A stretch of 36,112 bases of DNA from Acidobacteriota bacterium (GCA_903970255.1 CAJCHM010000080.1:1-36112); one strand, 5' to 3'. Counted from the stretch's first letter, positions 16,229 through 24,950 are shown. A program made the numbers and translations. The notes: generated from the sequence alone by a model not told the origin.

Positions 16229-17284
16229 ATGGGTTTTATTCGAGAAAGAAAAGTAAAAAGCGGGGGCGTGCGCTACCAGGCTGAAATTCGCCTGAAAGGC
16301 CACCCCATGCTAACAGCCGCATTTGATCGAAAGTCGGATGCGAAGGCCTGGGTTCAAAAAACAGAGGCGGATATTCGCTGTGGAAGGCACCAACTTTATT
16401 CAGAATCTAAGCGTCATACATTTGAAGAAGCCGTTGAGCGATATTTCAACGAACAGACCGTATCGATTGTCAAGCGTGGTCACCTCCTTTGGTGGAAAAA
16501 GGAACTCGGCTCGCTCTTTCTTCATGACGTTAGGCCAGCGGTTATAGTCGAGAAGAAACAAAAGCTCCTCACTGAACCGACCAAAAAGGGCATCATCCGC
16601 AGCAAAAGCACCTGTAATCGGTTCTTGGCTACTTTGAGCCATCTTATGAGCGTTTGCATGAAGCAATGGGAATGGACATCGGAAAACCCCGTTAAGAAAA
16701 TATCCCGGGAAAGAGAGCCTCGTGAAAGAACGCGTTTTTTAACGGCTGAAGAACGACATCGTCTCTTAGAAGCCTGCAAGGTGAGCGATAATCCGCTGCT
16801 GTTAACCTTTGTGGTCCTTCTCCTTAGCACAGGATGTCGTTACAATGAAATCAGATGTCTAAAATGGGCTGATGTCAATCTATTCGTGGGAAAAATCACC
16901 ATCACTAAGTCCAAGAATACGGACGTGCGCTCAATTCCAATACGGGGTCTAGCATTAGAGATGCTTCGTGAGCTTGCATCTAAGGGCTCATGCATAGGAT
17001 ACATTTTCCCCAGCCAGCACAACAACAAACCTTTGGAACTTAGGCGTGCCTTTAGGACGGCTATCAAACGAGCTAGGCTGAAGGGATTTCGAGGGCATGA
17101 CTGTCGCCATTCATATGCAACGGAGATGCTTGCTCAAGGTCTTTCTTTGGGGGAGATCGGTCATTTATTGGGGCATCGTAGCGTTTCCATGACACGGCGT
17201 TATGCTCATCTAATTGAATCACGATCAATTGATGCAGTTTCCAAAATGTCAGAACAGATTTTTAATGGGGTTGAAAATGGATAA
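16229..17284 (+). CDS. Tyrosine recombinase / integrase of the tRNA-Phe element
   Basis: This site-specific recombinase should integrate and excise the element at tRNA-Phe. With the ATG at 16229 it has 351 residues: an N-terminal arm-binding region (MGFIRERK...), a SAM-like core-binding domain and a C-terminal catalytic domain. The catalytic set is complete: Arg204 (STGCRYNE), His290 and Arg293 (HDCRH), His316 (LGHRS) and Tyr325 (RRYAH). The open frame reaches a TTG at 16205, but the downstream ATG matches the start of the second integrase (27344). Weak upstream AAGAAG. It overlaps the next gene by 8 bases. Confidence 0.93.
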   Translation: MGFIRERKVKSGGVRYQAEIRLKGHPMLTAAFDRKSDAKAWVQKTEADIRCGRHQLYSESKRHTFEEAVERYFNEQTVSIVKRGHLLWWKKELGSLFLHDVRPAVIVEKKQKLLTEPTKKGIIRSKSTCNRFLATLSHLMSVCMKQWEWTSENPVKKISREREPRERTRFLTAEERHRLLEACKVSDNPLLLTFVVLLLSTGCRYNEIRCLKWADVNLFVGKITITKSKNTDVRSIPIRGLALEMLRELASKGSCIGYIFPSQHNNKPLELRRAFRTAIKRARLKGFRGHDCRHSYATEMLAQGLSLGEIGHLLGHRSVSMTRRYAHLIESRSIDAVSKMSEQIFNGVENG

Positions 17285-18212
17285 GCAGATCGAATTAGAT
17301 GATGCCAATGCGTTTTTTTACGCAAAAATGAATGTAAACTTACGAAGAACAAAACTCCCTTTATTTTATTATGATTTTAAAATACCTGAACCTAGGCCAC
17401 CTTCATTTTCGGACATAGCAGATATAGCTCCACAGAATTTAGAAGAATTCGAAACTAGGGTGAATGATATATTGGAAAGAACAGCTGAGCGTTATCACAA
17501 GGAAGCGTACGGTATTTATAAAAAACAGCCTGTCGATAAGCGCCTTTCTATTGAAAAATTAGTAAAATTTTCGATGCGTTCAGAGAAAACAATAAACAAA
17601 AAAGAAAGAGGCACAGATCATCATCTAGATGGATATAACTTTTTAAAGTTGGCCCTGGAGAAAAATGTTTTATTTTCAAAGAGCGATCAATACATTCTGG
17701 GAATAGCAATAGAACGGTCTAAATTAACAAAGCCGAAACAAAGACTGATTGCTTTTCAATGTGCAGCGCAGACTTTGTGGTATTTAGAGCAGAATAGCAT
17801 CCCGACTCTTGCAGCCATGGAGGTCATGCTTACGGACAAAAAACAACCACTTTCTGAACTGCTGGAGGCAGAGAAGGTTACAAATTCGCGCACGATACAA
17901 AAGTGGATAGGTGCCGTTTGTCCAGTGCCCCAAAACCAACGTAAGAAGCACTTAAAGGATGTCGCTCTCTATAGTAATATTGTCCCTATCCCCGGTTTAT
18001 TTACAGCACAGGGAATCAGGTTCCCTTGGCTAAAATTTGCCATCATTTGCACTACACGGGTGATGAAAATTTGCAATTGTACTTTGGAAGACATCATCGG
18101 TAGCCCTTCCATTCTGGTTATTACTGAGCGGTTAAAATTCTATCCTAAGCTTTATATTCGAGACTGGATCGAAGGAGCCTATTCAAGCAATAGCAGTATT
18201 TTCGATTTGTAA
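17277..18212 (+). CDS. Hypothetical plasmid-type protein coupled to integrase
   Basis: I do not recognise this 311-residue protein. It is basic and mostly helical, with no membrane segment or signal. A possible helix-turn-helix lies near KVTNSRTIQKWIGAV (around residues 200-215). The ATG at 17277 overlaps the integrase stop by 8 bases; an earlier TTG at 17214 is less likely. Coupling to the integrase suggests a role in recombination or copy control, as an accessory DNA-binding protein, but this is only context. Confidence 0.65.
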   Translation: MDKQIELDDANAFFYAKMNVNLRRTKLPLFYYDFKIPEPRPPSFSDIADIAPQNLEEFETRVNDILERTAERYHKEAYGIYKKQPVDKRLSIEKLVKFSMRSEKTINKKERGTDHHLDGYNFLKLALEKNVLFSKSDQYILGIAIERSKLTKPKQRLIAFQCAAQTLWYLEQNSIPTLAAMEVMLTDKKQPLSELLEAEKVTNSRTIQKWIGAVCPVPQNQRKKHLKDVALYSNIVPIPGLFTAQGIRFPWLKFAIICTTRVMKICNCTLEDIIGSPSILVITERLKFYPKLYIRDWIEGAYSSNSSIFDL

Positions 18213-18321
18213 TTTGCCCTCAAACAACGACGATGCTCCATAATCCTATTTGCTTCAATCTAAGATCAGTTTTGGTTTTTTAAGGAATTCTCCGGCAAGA
18301 GAGTCCACTAAAAATTAATTT

Positions 18322-18528
18322 ATGGAGCAAGATATGGGGCCGTTACCTTCTCAGTACCTCACTAAAAAACAGGCCTGTCAAAAATATCCCTTTCTTTCTG
18401 AAAACATGCTCAAAAATCTTCTATTTAAAGACATTGGAGGATTTAGAAATAAGGTTGTCAGAAAGTGGGGCCGTCGCATTTTACTAGATGAGGATGCCCT
18501 GTTACTTTATATCGCTTCTAATAAGTAA
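18322..18528 (+). CDS. Small excisionase-like helix-turn-helix protein
   Basis: This 68-residue protein reads YLTKKQACQKYPFLSENMLKNLLF then GRRILLDEDALLLYI. It has the layout of AlpA/Xis-type winged helix-turn-helix proteins: first helix pair, a recognition helix and a strand ending in a D-x-x-A-L helix. Such proteins direct integrase towards excision or control element genes. It stands 35 bp ahead of the helicase gene. Family assignment is by pattern only. Confidence 0.6.
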   Translation: MEQDMGPLPSQYLTKKQACQKYPFLSENMLKNLLFKDIGGFRNKVVRKWGRRILLDEDALLLYIASNK

Positions 18529-18563
18529 AACTTTTTTTAATCAGTAACTTAGAATGGAAAAAC

Positions 18564-19973
18564 ATGACAAACGAACAAAAAGAATGGATTGAAGCCTATT
18601 CACCTGAAATGGAATCAACAGTTCTCGCTTGCATGCTTAATAGCGAAGAACACTTTCATACTGCAAAAGATGTTCTGACCGCAGAAGATTTTTACGAGTC
18701 CAGAAATAGAAGGTTATTTCTTAACTTGATTTCCGCTCAAGAACAAAAAGGGAGTATTGACTTGGCGATTTTAATCCCATATCTCAAGGAGATAGGGGAA
18801 GTGTCATCAGATGAATACAATTGGTTGATTGATTTAAATAACATGGGCGGACGATATCATCATATCGAAGCCTATTGTAATGAATTGAGGCAATTTTCAA
18901 TAAAAAGGGCAATTGTCAACCTTAATCGAGATTGCATCAATGATTTAAAAGATGGGGTATCGCCTTCGGAAATTCTTCAACGTATCGCAGATAAGGCGGG
19001 TGCTATAAAGGAAAGTAAACCCAATGCAGACTCATTTTATCGCCCTCTACTTGAGCCAATTTCTGAACAGGAGATTATCGAGGAAATCAGAGGCATCTCT
19101 CCCGGAGTGCGTATTGGCTTCAAGTTGGGGGAAGTCGATTTACAAATTCCTGGAGGTGCTCTCTCAATTATCGCTGCGCCTACCGGGCAGGGAAAAACCT
19201 TATTTATTATCAATGCTATATTGAATTATCTCGAGCTAAATCCCGATGGGAAAGCATTCTTTTTCTCTTATGAGGAGAGCCGAGCTTCGATTCTCAGTCT
19301 CTTTTTGAATACTTACCTAAACCTGCCCCTCTCACAATTCAATAGACAATCGATAAAAAGCTATTTTAGAGATGGACAGTCTACCTATATCGCAGAAACC
19401 GTAAAAGAAGAGTTTAAGCGCAAAAAACAGAACTTTTTTAAAACACTCATCGATTCAGGTCGCCTTAATATTGTCTACTCGGACTATGCAGCAGAAGAGT
19501 TAACAGGAGCGATTAATTTTCTCAGGAAAAATTCTTCAGTGGGATTGATAGGGATCGATTACGTTCAATTATTAAGATCGCGCGAATCTAAAGGGATGCA
19601 ACGTCAAGAGGAGCTTAAAAAGATCTGCCTAATGTTGAAGGACAGCGCTGTCGCTACAGGGCTTCCACTAATACTGGCTGCTCAATTTAACAGATCCGTT
19701 GTTAACGAGGCCACAATCAGTCCAGTCGCAATAGGTGAAGCTGGTGACATAGAACGAGCTGCAAACATGATTATCGGGCTCTGGAATAGAAATTATGATG
19801 GGCTTACGGAGGATGGTAATAGAGGGAAGAATAAAAAGCCGATCCCTAAGGAGCCAGCAATCTACTTAGAGCTTTTAAAAGGTCGTGAAACGGGGATAGG
19901 ATACTCAGGGGTATTTGACCTCAATGGAAACACGGGAAAATTAAGTTCGCGCATCAATAGACCAGTCTCTTAA
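18564..19973 (+). CDS. DnaB-like replicative helicase of the element (chlamydial pGP1-type)
   Basis: This 469-residue hexameric-helicase family protein has the DnaB N-terminal helical domain at about residues 12-110 (ESTVLACMLN, DFYESRNRRLFLNL). A RecA-like ATPase domain follows: Walker A AAPTGQGKT (204-212), Walker B LIGIDYVQLL with Asp332, a sensor-like AAQFNR and the C-terminal GRETGIG. The chlamydial plasmid encodes a DnaB-like protein (pGP1) beside its origin, which fits this setting of helicase, putative initiator and four 22-bp repeats. It would unwind the excised circle. Ribosome-binding sequence is weak. Confidence 0.88.
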   Translation: MTNEQKEWIEAYSPEMESTVLACMLNSEEHFHTAKDVLTAEDFYESRNRRLFLNLISAQEQKGSIDLAILIPYLKEIGEVSSDEYNWLIDLNNMGGRYHHIEAYCNELRQFSIKRAIVNLNRDCINDLKDGVSPSEILQRIADKAGAIKESKPNADSFYRPLLEPISEQEIIEEIRGISPGVRIGFKLGEVDLQIPGGALSIIAAPTGQGKTLFIINAILNYLELNPDGKAFFFSYEESRASILSLFLNTYLNLPLSQFNRQSIKSYFRDGQSTYIAETVKEEFKRKKQNFFKTLIDSGRLNIVYSDYAAEELTGAINFLRKNSSVGLIGIDYVQLLRSRESKGMQRQEELKKICLMLKDSAVATGLPLILAAQFNRSVVNEATISPVAIGEAGDIERAANMIIGLWNRNYDGLTEDGNRGKNKKPIPKEPAIYLELLKGRETGIGYSGVFDLNGNTGKLSSRINRPVS

Positions 19974-19983
19974 GAAGCCTAAC

Positions 19984-21375
19984 ATGAACAAAGAACCCGA
20001 GGATATCAAAGTAGGAAAAGCATACTCCTCCAAGGAAAATATTGGTATCCATCTACTATTTGTTAACAATGTTTTGAAGGACACACGTTATTTCAAGATG
20101 GAAGATAACCAAGAAGTTCCATGTAATCCCCCGCAAAACGAAACAAAATACTCTCTAGAATTCAATTTGAGTAGTTTGGGGGATCAATATAAAATTGAAA
20201 TAAAAGACATCAAAAATAATCAGGTTTTAAACACTCTAGAGAAAATAGAAGAACTAAATGTCATTGATGGGTTTACGCTTATCATCAAGTCATCCGAAAA
20301 ACACGATTGGAAAAAAGCGATAGAGCCTATTGAAGTCTTCTCAGAGGAAGACCAAGAGAAATTAAAAAAGAAAATATTTCCTGAGTATAAAGACAATGGG
20401 ACTAGTTCTCCATCGCTTGTCAACATGGATCAGGTTCAGCGCGCTGTTGAAGCTATCCTTGCTGAACAAGAACACCAGTTCATCCCTAAATTTTATAAAA
20501 ATGTTGATTCATCTCAGGAATTTGGGGTAAGCCGTTTTGTGGCGGATAAGATGGCTTATCTAAGCAGGCTACTCGAAGAAATGAAACTAAGCCATATTCA
20601 AGATTCAACATACTTGGTTACAGCTGAGATGAAAGATAGCAGAGGGAATTCAATAAAATTGGAGCATCGGTTTAAAGCTACTACTGATCAGGAAGCCAAA
20701 AAGCTTTACAAGAAAATCTCTTCTCAATTGGCCGGAATCCAACAAAAAATATGGTTAGCATGTTGGTGTTTGGCGAATAAGCTGCGTAGACATATTTACA
20801 GCTGTCAGTTAACAGATCTGATAAAGGTCACATATCCCGACCATGACAGTTTCTTTTCGGGGTCTGAAAAAACTGAATTCTTCGAACACTTAAAAAGCTT
20901 AGAGCAGACAAAAATACTCTTCTCTGTACCAGAAAACAAGAACAGTACTAAAAGAAAAAGAAATGTGATGCAAACGTTTGAAATTCCTTTGTTGGAGATT
21001 AAAGGGAGAAAAGGAGGGGAAGAAGACAAATATCCACAACAAGTCACTATATCGATCATGAGTCTGTTCCCAAATCCCGGGAAAATGGCGTTTGTGGGAA
21101 CTCCATTCAAAAATCAAACTCTTGAACTTCATGCTGACGATACTTCCCTTGCTGCCTGGATTCAAACCAGAAAGGCTCAAAGAAAAGATGAACAGTTTAT
21201 CCTAGTTGAAAGGGATTTCCTCATTCAATTATCAAGGTTACAAAAAACAGATGCATCAAATAGATGCATGGCGAATAAATATCTTCTTATGAAGCTTAAG
21301 AGATTGGCAGAAAAAGGGATAATAAAAGATCCTCCCACCTCGATTAATAGGATGATTCATCTGAAAATAAGATAA
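19984..21375 (+). CDS. Putative replication initiator next to iterons
   Basis: This 463-residue soluble protein begins 10 bp after the helicase. The N-terminal half is acidic and beta/coil-rich; the C-terminal half (about 230-463) is basic and helical. Possible winged-helix elements are RHIYSCQLTDLIKVTY and, near the end, MANKYLLMKLKRLAEKGII. I recognise no family with confidence. Its gene ends 23 bp before four tandem 22-bp repeats, and iteron plasmids usually encode their Rep protein beside the iterons, so initiator function is inferred from position and the DNA-binding-like tail. Confidence 0.55.
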   Translation: MNKEPEDIKVGKAYSSKENIGIHLLFVNNVLKDTRYFKMEDNQEVPCNPPQNETKYSLEFNLSSLGDQYKIEIKDIKNNQVLNTLEKIEELNVIDGFTLIIKSSEKHDWKKAIEPIEVFSEEDQEKLKKKIFPEYKDNGTSSPSLVNMDQVQRAVEAILAEQEHQFIPKFYKNVDSSQEFGVSRFVADKMAYLSRLLEEMKLSHIQDSTYLVTAEMKDSRGNSIKLEHRFKATTDQEAKKLYKKISSQLAGIQQKIWLACWCLANKLRRHIYSCQLTDLIKVTYPDHDSFFSGSEKTEFFEHLKSLEQTKILFSVPENKNSTKRKRNVMQTFEIPLLEIKGRKGGEEDKYPQQVTISIMSLFPNPGKMAFVGTPFKNQTLELHADDTSLAAWIQTRKAQRKDEQFILVERDFLIQLSRLQKTDASNRCMANKYLLMKLKRLAEKGIIKDPPTSINRMIHLKIR

Positions 21376-21398
21376 CGGGGCTAAAAACAATTCATTGG

Positions 21399-21486
21399 CC
21401 CACTTGGGGGTTTCTATTAGTCCTCTTGGGGCTTTGTATTAGCCTAACAGGGGTTTTGTATTAGCGCATTTGGGGTTTTGTATTAG
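21399..21486 (+). repeat. Four 22-bp tandem repeats (candidate plasmid origin iterons)
   Basis: Four head-to-tail 22-bp units occupy 21399-21420, 21421-21442, 21443-21464 and 21465-21486. All end in TATTAG, and units 2-4 share TTTGTATTAG preceded by GGGG. The first 7 bases of each unit vary. Four 22-bp tandem repeats are a known hallmark of the chlamydial plasmid origin. Two 10-bp copies of AAGGTATTAA follow at 21514-21523 and 21530-21539. The 296-bp gap between genes thus looks like an origin or partition region. Confidence 0.85.
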
Positions 21487-21671
21487 CATTTTTCCTATGA
21501 GAAGATTGGCAATAAGGTATTAAGACATAAAGGTATTAATAACTCCTTTCGCGGTCGCCTATCGGCGGCTCAAGGCTTCAGAATCTGTAAGTTAAGGACG
21601 GGGTAGCTTCAAAAATAAATTTCTGTTAAAGATTCAGTTATAAGACAATAAAAGTTATTTTTGAGGATTTT

Positions 21672-22406
21672 ATGATTGGTTGTTTAAGAGTAGATGAAGA
21701 GTTTAAGAATTTGTTGGCCATTCTTACTGATGAAGAATACATGAATCTGGAGCATGATATTGTGACATCCGGGAAAATTTTACAGCCGATATTGGTATGG
21801 AATGACACTATCATCGATGGTCACAATAGATATCAAATTGCTCAATTGCACGAGATTGATTTTGAGACTAGAGAGATGATGTTTGATAGTAAGGAAGATG
21901 CCAAAATATGGATCATTAAACATCAGATGGGACGAAGAAACCTAAATGATTTTCAGCGAGCTGAAATGGCTATTAAACTCAAGAATTCAATTGAAGTAAG
22001 GGCAAAGACAAACCAAAGAGCTGCTGGCGGAGCGGTTCCGATGAAATCAACGGAACCGGTTAATACTAGAGAAGAGCTTGCGATGATTGCATCTGTGAGT
22101 GAGGACACGATTAGAAAGGTAGAGAAAATCATCGAAAAGGCTTCCGTGAATGATCTCAATAAACTGCGGGCGGGGGAATGTTCCATAAATTCAACATTTA
22201 AAAAAGTTCAGTACAGTTCTGAAGCTCAACCCGACCCTTCTGTTAATGATAATGCTGGAGTACAGAAAGTGGTTTTGAAAATTCAAAAGCTGGCTGAACA
22301 GACCTTTGGCATGAGGAAAGATCTTTCCGATGCTGATCGAGAGGTCATTCAAAGCGCTATTGACCAACTTAATACGGTTCTGTCCTTCATTGAGGAGGCT
22401 TCGTAA
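21672..22406 (+). CDS. ParB/Srx-fold nuclease-like protein
   Basis: This 244-residue protein has the ParB N-terminal pattern: IVTSGKILQPILVWNDTIIDGHNRYQIAQLH, where GHNRY replaces the usual GERR/GHRR CTP-binding motif. A helical DNA-binding part follows (NDFQRAEMAIKL, REELAMIASVSEDTIRKVEKI). ParB proteins load on centromere-like sites for segregation; ParB-fold proteins in mobile elements also act as regulators. No ParA-type ATPase gene is present in the element, so a classical par system is incomplete. The AAGGTATTAA repeats upstream are possible binding sites. Confidence 0.75.
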   Translation: MIGCLRVDEEFKNLLAILTDEEYMNLEHDIVTSGKILQPILVWNDTIIDGHNRYQIAQLHEIDFETREMMFDSKEDAKIWIIKHQMGRRNLNDFQRAEMAIKLKNSIEVRAKTNQRAAGGAVPMKSTEPVNTREELAMIASVSEDTIRKVEKIIEKASVNDLNKLRAGECSINSTFKKVQYSSEAQPDPSVNDNAGVQKVVLKIQKLAEQTFGMRKDLSDADREVIQSAIDQLNTVLSFIEEAS

Positions 22407-22505
22407 AGGGGTTAGAAGCGCTCTACAATCAACGATCGCATCCAAAGACATGTCAGTATAGCAGTAGTGCGAAATTTATGAAATTTGAGTTCTTGAGCAG
22501 AAGAT

Positions 22506-23099
22506 ATGGGAAAAAACAAACGGGCTGTCAAAAAACAGATTGAACAAGTAGCAGCGTCGGTAGTGAAAGAGAAACTTCCTAATGAAGCTCAGAAGCGTAC
22601 GCCTTCCCTAGAGCTTCAATTAACTCCGATAAAATTCTATAAGGATGGAAGCGGGGACCTTCAATCTACTCAAGATTCAAGGTTCATGAAAGAAGGGTTT
22701 CGGGGCCTTGTTGGAGTTAAAGACGATGAGCTTTCAAAGCAAATTTTAACATCTGGGACTATTGCGCTAAGTCAATGCGGAAAAGAAGACCATATCTTAA
22801 ATATCACTCTTCAATCTTTAACAGATGCTCAGCCGGCAGATGCCATGGAGGCAAGATTGGCGACGCAAGCTAATGTTGTGTTTACTCAGGCGATGTTCCA
22901 GATGGCTAAGGCTCAGCAAACAGGGGAGCTTTCTCATTGTGAATCATATATGAATTTATCGATCAAGTTGCTGAGGCTTCATAACGAGACTGTTGAGGCC
23001 TTAAATCGGTATCGTCGAGGAGGAATTCAACAGGTGATTGTGCAGCATGTCACAGCCGATAGGGCGATCGTCAATCAATTTAATGGGGTTAATTCTTAG
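22506..23099 (+). CDS. Conserved mobile-element protein (partner of HGGxSTG protein)
   Basis: This 197-residue soluble protein has a helical core, DAMEARLATQANVVFTQAMF, then KLLRLHNETVEALNRYRRGG and a short beta tail QQVIVQHV. This LxNETVEALNRYRRGGxQxVxVxHV pattern occurs in hypothetical proteins of phages and integrative elements, often beside a small HGGxSTG protein, as here. The biochemical role is unknown to me. The start has only GAAGAT before it. Confidence 0.65.
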   Translation: MGKNKRAVKKQIEQVAASVVKEKLPNEAQKRTPSLELQLTPIKFYKDGSGDLQSTQDSRFMKEGFRGLVGVKDDELSKQILTSGTIALSQCGKEDHILNITLQSLTDAQPADAMEARLATQANVVFTQAMFQMAKAQQTGELSHCESYMNLSIKLLRLHNETVEALNRYRRGGIQQVIVQHVTADRAIVNQFNGVNS

Positions 23100-23135
23100 G
23101 AGAGGGGCCTAATTGAAAAATAAAGGAGATAGCCC

Positions 23136-23372
23136 ATGTTCGTCGTAAAATGTGGCGCGAAAGCTCGAACAAACGATTACCGGCCGTGCCGTCAACCAGC
23201 AATGACCAATGGAAGATGCAGGCTCCATGGAGGAAAAAGCACGGGTGCTCTGACATCCGAGGGGAAGCAACGAATAAGATCAGCGAGCACTCGTCATGGG
23301 TTTTATTTGAAGGAGTCGATAGCGGAACGTCGGTTAGCTAGTAGGATTCTCAGAGATGCTCTCCGTTTGTAA
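23136..23372 (+). CDS. HGGxSTG-motif protein
   Basis: This 78-residue basic protein has paired Cys residues (KCGAK, YRPCRQPA), then GRCRLHGGKSTGALTSEGKQRI and STRHGFYLKE. The C-x-x-H-type pattern with HGGxSTG is a named small family in mobile elements; function unknown, zinc or nucleic-acid binding is plausible. A strong ribosome-binding site (AAAGGAG) fixes the start. The 3' end overlaps the convergent membrane-protein gene by 39 bp. Confidence 0.7.
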   Translation: MFVVKCGAKARTNDYRPCRQPAMTNGRCRLHGGKSTGALTSEGKQRIRSASTRHGFYLKESIAERRLASRILRDALRL

Positions 23373-23945
23373 AAGGCGTTTTTTTATATCTTCATAAAGC
23401 GGGGAAAGTAAATGGGAGAAATGGGATGGGCATTCACGGAATGCCTCATGAAATCTAAATGAGAGTTCATCTATGGTCTTAGCTGTATTCATCGAATCAA
23501 CTGCTTTTCGATAATGGTCCGAAGAAATAAAGGCGTATTGTTGTATTTTTTTATTTACTCTTCTGAGTCTTATACTGAAATAATAAAATGCTAATGATAA
23601 TGATATTAATAACAAAAATCCAATCAAAACAGGTGTTTCTTTTAAATCCTCTTTACAATCGGAGTAAGTCCTAATTATTGACCATGGAACACCAATTATC
23701 ATTTGCAATGAAAGGAAAGCTGTTCCGTGTTTTTTGTATGCACAATGATAAAGCATATAAATACCAGTCAATGCGAACAAAATACAAAGCAATTGAGCCG
23801 CGGTGTTATTCCAGTATCCATACATGCTGCAAATAATATAGAATACAGATTCAAATATTAGATAATTTTTAAAACTAGATCTAATTTTATTTTCTTTTTT
23901 AGATAAACAAGACAGTAAATTTTGTTTTTTTATTTCCTTGCCCAT
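23334..23945 (-). CDS. Four-helix membrane protein of unknown function
   Basis: This 203-residue protein has about four hydrophobic segments between residues 28 and 125 (e.g. LIFESVFYIICSMYGYW, LLCILFALTGIYMLYHCAY, VLIGFLLLISLSLAFYYF). A charged cytosol-like C-terminal tail of about 75 residues follows. I recognise no family. Base composition is more AT-rich than the replication genes. It is transcribed opposite to the element's other genes, together with the small membrane gene just upstream. Confidence 0.6.
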   Translation of the reverse strand: MGKEIKKQNLLSCLSKKENKIRSSFKNYLIFESVFYIICSMYGYWNNTAAQLLCILFALTGIYMLYHCAYKKHGTAFLSLQMIIGVPWSIIRTYSDCKEDLKETPVLIGFLLLISLSLAFYYFSIRLRRVNKKIQQYAFISSDHYRKAVDSMNTAKTIDELSFRFHEAFRECPSHFSHLLSPLYEDIKKRLLQTESISENPTS

Positions 23946-23965
23946 TCAGAGAAGAGTTTCCTTTG

Positions 23966-24220
23966 TTATAGTTTTTTTTCTTCGGATTTTTTGTTTTTCC
24001 ATATTTCATGTTTTTTTAGTGCACTAAAAGTGGAGCTTCTTTGTAAAAACCAACCAATTGCAGCTATTCCTCCACAGAAAACCAGTGCAAAAATTATCAA
24101 AATAATTGTTTGTAATATCTCATTGCCTTGCACAACTTTATATAATCCAATTGAAGAAAGAATCAGGTTGCCAAATGGGGTAAACTGAGCTGCAATAGTT
24201 GTTAATGTCAATATATCCAT
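23966..24220 (-). CDS. Small two-helix membrane protein
   Basis: This 84-residue protein has two hydrophobic segments (about residues 13-30 and 36-59, TIILIIFALVFCGGIAAIGWF) and a Lys/Glu-rich tail. Size and layout recall holin-like or membrane-anchor proteins, but there is no specific motif. It lies 20 bp upstream of the four-helix gene on the same strand, so the two are probably one transcript. Confidence 0.55.
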   Translation of the reverse strand: MDILTLTTIAAQFTPFGNLILSSIGLYKVVQGNEILQTIILIIFALVFCGGIAAIGWFLQRSSTFSALKKHEIWKNKKSEEKKL

Positions 24221-24360
24221 AAAAGCCTCTGTTTCTGGTTGTTAGTATTTTTGTGCATTTCTACAAATCGGCAAAAATATTAGCTGTTCATCTTTTGTTG
24301 TTAATAATTTGATTGTAATTTCGTGATTAAATAATAAGAGAATAGATGATTAAATGATAC

Positions 24361-24441
24361 CTATAATCATTCTTTAGTAATTATAGTCTGTGTAATAAGA
24401 CCATAGGACTTTCTAATCTATGTATATTTTGAGGTATACAT
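24361..24441. promoter_or_regulatory. Candidate operators upstream of the XRE regulator
   Basis: Two inverted repeats occur in the divergent AT-rich spacer: CTATAAT (24361-24367) with ATTATAG (24380-24386), and ATGTATA (24420-24426) with TATACAT (24435-24441). The second overlaps the XRE start codon, which fits autoregulation. The motif TAATAAGACC occurs at 24393 and again at 24768, downstream of the gene. Confidence 0.4.
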
Positions 24442-24679
24442 GGGTAAAAAGGGGCCGTACAACAGGAAAAGGACCCCGCTCCAGAAAGCTTTTGGGATGA
24501 AAGTACGCATGCGTCGCTATGAAATCGAAATGACACAGGAAGAGCTTGCTGAAAAAGCTGATTTGCATCCGACTTATGTAGGGTCGGTCGAAAGAGGTGA
24601 AAGAAATATTGCTTTAGAAAACATTGTTGCTCTGGCGATGGCACTCGGTTGTTCCCCTAAAGATTTGATGCCGGATTGA
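24440..24679 (+). CDS. XRE-family helix-turn-helix regulator
   Basis: This 79-residue protein is almost entirely one lambda-repressor-type domain: FGMKVRMRRYEIEMTQEELAEKADLHPTYVGSVERGERNI then LENIVALAMALGCSPKDLM. The TQEELAEKADLHPTYVGSVERG part is the classic helix-turn-helix. Single-domain XRE proteins control restriction, toxin-antitoxin and element genes. It lies between the divergent membrane genes and the HATPase-STAS-PIN operon and may regulate either; palindromes overlap its own start. Confidence 0.85.
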   Translation: MGKKGPYNRKRTPLQKAFGMKVRMRRYEIEMTQEELAEKADLHPTYVGSVERGERNIALENIVALAMALGCSPKDLMPD

Positions 24680-24920
24680 GTTCTTTTAGGGTATAGGAAG
24701 ATCCTGTGACTACGGTGATAGGTTTTGTCTAGCTTGGAAGGCATCTGGAAGATAAAAGGCTTATGGGTAATAAGACCTATCAAGGTATTAGGAAAACCTT
24801 AAAAAGATGTTTGGTAACAATTTATGAAGCCATTTCCATGAGGAAGATTCTTACGTAGTAGCATTTTTTGGTCAAATCGTCTATTCTTGGCTTTCATTTT
24901 TTCTCTAGAGCTTAAAACCT

Positions 24921-24946
24921 CTCAGAGGAGAAACCACTTCTCTGAG
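24921..24946 (+). promoter_or_regulatory. Hairpin occluding the ribosome-binding site of the HATPase operon
   Basis: CTCAGAGGAG (24921-24930) pairs with CTTCTCTGAG (24937-24946) over 10 bp with one G-T wobble and an AAACCA loop. The strongest purine-rich ribosome-binding sequence, AGAGGAG, lies inside the left arm. There is no T-run, so it is more likely a translational control element than a terminator. Confidence 0.45.
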
Positions 24947-24950
24947 GATT

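Noticed and set aside
16205-17284. Integrase starting at TTG 16205
   Set aside because: The ATG at 16229 matches the supported start of the paralogue at 27344; the eight extra residues are not shared.
21399-21486. CRISPR array
   Set aside because: The repeats are contiguous 22-bp tandem units with no spacers, and no cas genes are present.
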